64,000 nucleotides of DNA from Ancylostoma caninum (lineage: Eukaryota > Nematoda > Chromadorea > Rhabditida > Ancylostomatidae). Below are positions 61,302 through 64,000 of this stretch, piece by piece. The translations under genes were made by a program, and so were the position numbers. Location of the stretch: NCBI GenBank assembly GCA_037903475.1, contig JBAJFG010000437.1, positions 186,001 through 250,000 on the forward strand, in the 5' to 3' direction. The notes under the pieces are model-generated. The model had not been told where the DNA came from and did not search any database. It was given only the letters and a program-made list of their open reading frames with translations. Position 1 is the first letter of the stretch. The number at the start of each line of letters is the position of its first letter.

Positions 61302-63530
61302 ATGCCATGGGCCTCACACTCCATGCAAAATCAACCCTACACTCAAATCCGAGCACGGAGCGGTGAATTCGTAGCTGTAGCGGCTCCTCCTCGAACGACC
61401 ATTGTTCCAGCTTCAGATCACTGTGGCGGGAATGTCGACCTTTCGACGAGAGAAGTGCTCATATTGGCCATTATGTGTGGATTCGCTGCCTTTAACTTAC
61501 ACAGCGCAGACACAAAGGTTATCGACTGTCGTCTGGGAGAATCCATCAACTATGTATAGAAGGAGAACTGTCTGCTTTTCAGAGTTTCTTCCACGTCTTC
61601 ACACTGGTCCCCGCAATTCTGTTCACGTTCAAAATTCTGATGGTAAACAGGGACAACAGCACAGTCGGAGTGGTAAGCCACATCAGCTGGATTGTCTCGT
61701 GTAAAACACTAAAGTCAAATGAATCTAGGGCATCGTGGCAATGTTCTGGATGTACTACGGAATGGGTGTGGTCTGTGACGTTATATTCGGAACTGGAGAA
61801 GGGTGCGTAGTGCAAACTCCACTCAAGTATTGGAAACGAAATGTCCAATTTTAAGGTACTTGGCTGTGCAACTGGTTCTCGTCGGAGCACTTGGTGTCAG
61901 CGCATATCGAGGAGGATTACCTGATCAACAACAACTCTCAGCTAATAGTCACGATGTCAGCGATATTTTATCTCGGATGTGCAGCTTCGTGAAACGCAAG
62001 CAGGTGAGCATATACTATCCACACAGCTCTTCCTAACGCATTCAAGTGAGGCCTCATTTCGCTCTCAGTACTGCTACTACGAAAACCCTCATAGGTTATG
62101 ATTCGGAAGCTGGGTAATCATGGAAAAATGAGAATATTGTGATGGGGAATTGTGTGAAAGATGGGCAATTTATACTAGACGTGCGCGTCAAGGGCAATTC
62201 ATACTAGCTGCGTGCGTCAGTCGCGCTTCAGTCGCACTCATCTATTTGCGAGGGATTTTCAATGAAGACCGGTCAACGCGGCATGTACATCCTTAATGAA
62301 AAGAACGAGCTGCCGTCGCGAGGTCGTGAACGCGTACGTCTGAGCTGCGACTGCGCCCTATTCTTCATCATACAGACGCGCGCACGTCAGTTGCACGCAA
62401 CCAGTATAAATTGCCCTTCAGCGGCGCTTCAGACGCACACATCCATTTGCGGAGAATTTTCCATAAAGATCGGTCAACGAAGCATGAGCACCCTGAAAGA
62501 GAATGCAACTCGGCTGCATAGCCGTGAAGCAGCGAACGTTTTGCATGGAACCACGTATCCTGGAGATTAGTTTTATTTGAAAATCTTAACAACGATCCCA
62601 AACAGGGACGGTGCCTTCAAGGGAGGTGTGCCTGAGGAACTTCTCATTTTCATTTCAAATAATGTTCCCGCTTCACACATGGGTTACAATTCTTTAAGTA
62701 AAAGTTTCAGAAGAATGAAGAGGAGTTGGCCTACAATGTCTCGCCATTTATAAGCACGATGAAATCCCCGACATACAGGGGCTTTCATTGGAATCTAAGC
62801 CCCACTCAAACTCAAAGTACACAGGAATTGACGAGTGCCACTGCCCTCGAGTTTGACAAAGAAACTGCTGAGGTGAGTCAGACGCATCAGAAGAAATCCG
62901 GCTACAGGATTATTCATTCTGGTAACTGGGTCATTCTCATAATATCATGGATGTCCTTTAGAGAACCTTGTTAACCGCCATACTGAACCAAACTGACACA
63001 GCCTTAGAAATCTTCCCCAATAAAGCCGAAAAACCGCTGATGGACCGAAAACCACCCGCAGCTCCGGCTAAAGTAAGATGCTAAACAGCAGATGCTTTTT
63101 AGAGCAGTTTTACAAGTCTGGATTTCAGCCTGTGCTTGGAGACAGTGAGAGTTCGATATTGGTTCACTATGGTGACTTAGTTGCAGAGCCTGAAAGGATG
63201 GTACTGAGAGATAATAGCAGATTTCTTTCCAACCTACAGTAACCAGGTCACTGTATTTAGATACAATTCCGTCACCATACGGACACTCAGAAAATAACAA
63301 TCACAAACATTTCTGGACGTAATATTGCGTGGACAGTGAAGGTAGCATTACATGACTGCCGCCTCTCCGATACAACCGAATAACTACGTTCTTTTCAGAC
63401 AAACGCCATCTACGAAATTGGAGCTTGCCCTTCGCAAGGAACACTACGCAAAGGAGCAAAAGCTGAGATAAACATAGTCCTCAACGCCGACAAAGTCGCT
63501 ATTCCCGATGCCGTGCGCTACAGTGACAAA
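61302..63530 (+). CDS. multi-pass membrane protein with C-terminal MSP domain, partial
   Basis: Eight exons join in phase: 61302-61517, 61583-61672, 61729-61802, 61856-62003, 62711-62872, 62962-63072, 63261-63341, 63399-63530 (338 codons). Four hydrophobic segments lie at about residues 51-66, 73-92, 103-124 and 128-143 (EVLILAIMCGFAAFNL; FHVFTLVPAILFTFKILM; IVAMFWMYYGMGVVCDVIF; YLAVQLVLVGALGVSAY). A hydrophilic linker follows, then an MSP-type immunoglobulin fold: KITITNISGRNIAWTVK, then GACPSQGTLRKGAKAEINIV, which correspond to the LTNPSxRxIAFKVKT and P-x-x-G-x-LxPGxSV core of the family. MSP domains in VAP- and MOSPD-type proteins bind FFAT motifs at the ER. The first donor (GTTATC) is weak, the start is uncertain (Met at 61302 or 61323), and no stop is seen; the last strand may lie beyond 63530. 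The intron 62004-62710 holds a MITE. Confidence 0.75.
62192..62416. repeat. GC-rich MITE, 225 bp, intronic
   Basis: Second full-length copy of the family, with GGGCAATTCATACTAGCTGC at the left and, inverted, GGGCAATTTATACTGGTTGC at the right. A 29-bp duplicate of the left end (62163-62191) and a partial copy after the right end (to about 62540) show stacked insertions. It lies inside an intron of the MSP-domain gene. Confidence 0.85.
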
Positions 63531-63834
63531 GTACGTAGTTGAAATTATCTACGGTTAGGCCGCGGAATGATCTACTTGGGGTATAGCACCCCGTGCCACG
63601 CTCGCCTAGGCGGCATAGATTTTGATAGATATCGATTAACTGTCGCCCACGTAACGGCCCACGCCCCGATGCTTTGCCTAAAATCGATAGATGTCGCAAT
63701 CGATGGTGGTAGTGGTGGTGGCAGTGTACGCTGCTGTACTCTGTTTTGAGTATAACGATCGCTTTAGGGCCTTAAATGGCGTAAAAATCACAGATGGACT
63801 ATTTGTAGCCCTAGCATCGTGTGGGGAATCAACC

Positions 63835-63990
63835 AACTCCAAACGGCCATGTGCAATGGGCGGGACCGCCGCGCGGCTTTCTTGGGCAGAGACACAGGGG
63901 CCCTGCATGCTGGCTCTGGTTGTCTGCTCCTGGAACTCGAGTACCACGCCGAGCCGTGGTCCCGCACCCTGCACATGGCCGTTTGGAGTT
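63835..63990. repeat. foldback with 21-bp arms at window edge
   Basis: AACTCCAAACGGCCATGTGC at 63835 and its reverse complement ending at 63990 are exact inverted arms of 21 bp. GGGACC/GGTCCC adds an inner pair. The GC-rich centre resembles other foldbacks here. Confidence 0.75.
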
Positions 63991-64000
63991 CCCTGTGGCT

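Overview
The window is a stretch of nematode nuclear genome, most likely from a strongylid (hookworm-like) worm. This is inferred from short GT..AG introns with TTTTCAG-type acceptors, a protein with a C-terminal major sperm protein (MSP) domain, arrays of sushi/CCP exons, and a dense load of mariner-type and foldback elements in AT-rich spacer. There are no prokaryotic features. Most genes are split into many short exons, so gene models here come from reading splice sites and checking that phases join. I ran no database search.

Layout. 1-5.9 kb: spacer holding a snap-back element with perfect 249-bp inverted arms, each carrying a hammerhead-ribozyme-like motif, flanked by a 13-bp direct repeat. 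6.1-8.3 kb: a complete six-exon secreted protein with four CCP modules. 8.3-14.7 kb: spacer with GC-rich MITE copies, a TTAA-ended element and a minisatellite. 14.8-17.05 kb: a small three-exon single-pass membrane protein whose last intron holds a mariner with intact termini and a frameshifted transposase. 17-38 kb: almost gene-free, with a second decayed mariner, a third ribozyme-like copy, a perfect 27-bp hairpin, a 0.9-kb TIR element, AT-rich low-complexity DNA and two GC-richer islands. 38.5-52.2 kb: a very large sushi protein gene (27 exons seen, 15 CCP modules, 5' end not found). 52.2-55.3 kb: a long GT microsatellite, an inverted-repeat pair and a dead LINE 3' end. 55.3-57.5 kb: eight more sushi exons (five modules) with no visible 5' exon of their own; they may be an alternative 3' end of the preceding gene. 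57.5-61 kb: spacer with two more TIR elements and a MITE. 61.3-63.5 kb: a multi-pass membrane protein ending in an MSP domain.

Biologically, the window is dominated by one extracellular protein family. The three sushi loci share the same architecture: CCP modules split by a phase-1 intron just before the third cysteine, joined by Gly/Ser/Thr-rich linkers. They evidently grew by exon-pair duplication. All confident genes are on the + strand. The most unusual signals are the snap-back element with its ribozyme-like motifs, a seven-codon exon encoding a furin-like site in the large sushi gene, and the phase-compatible alternative 3' end.
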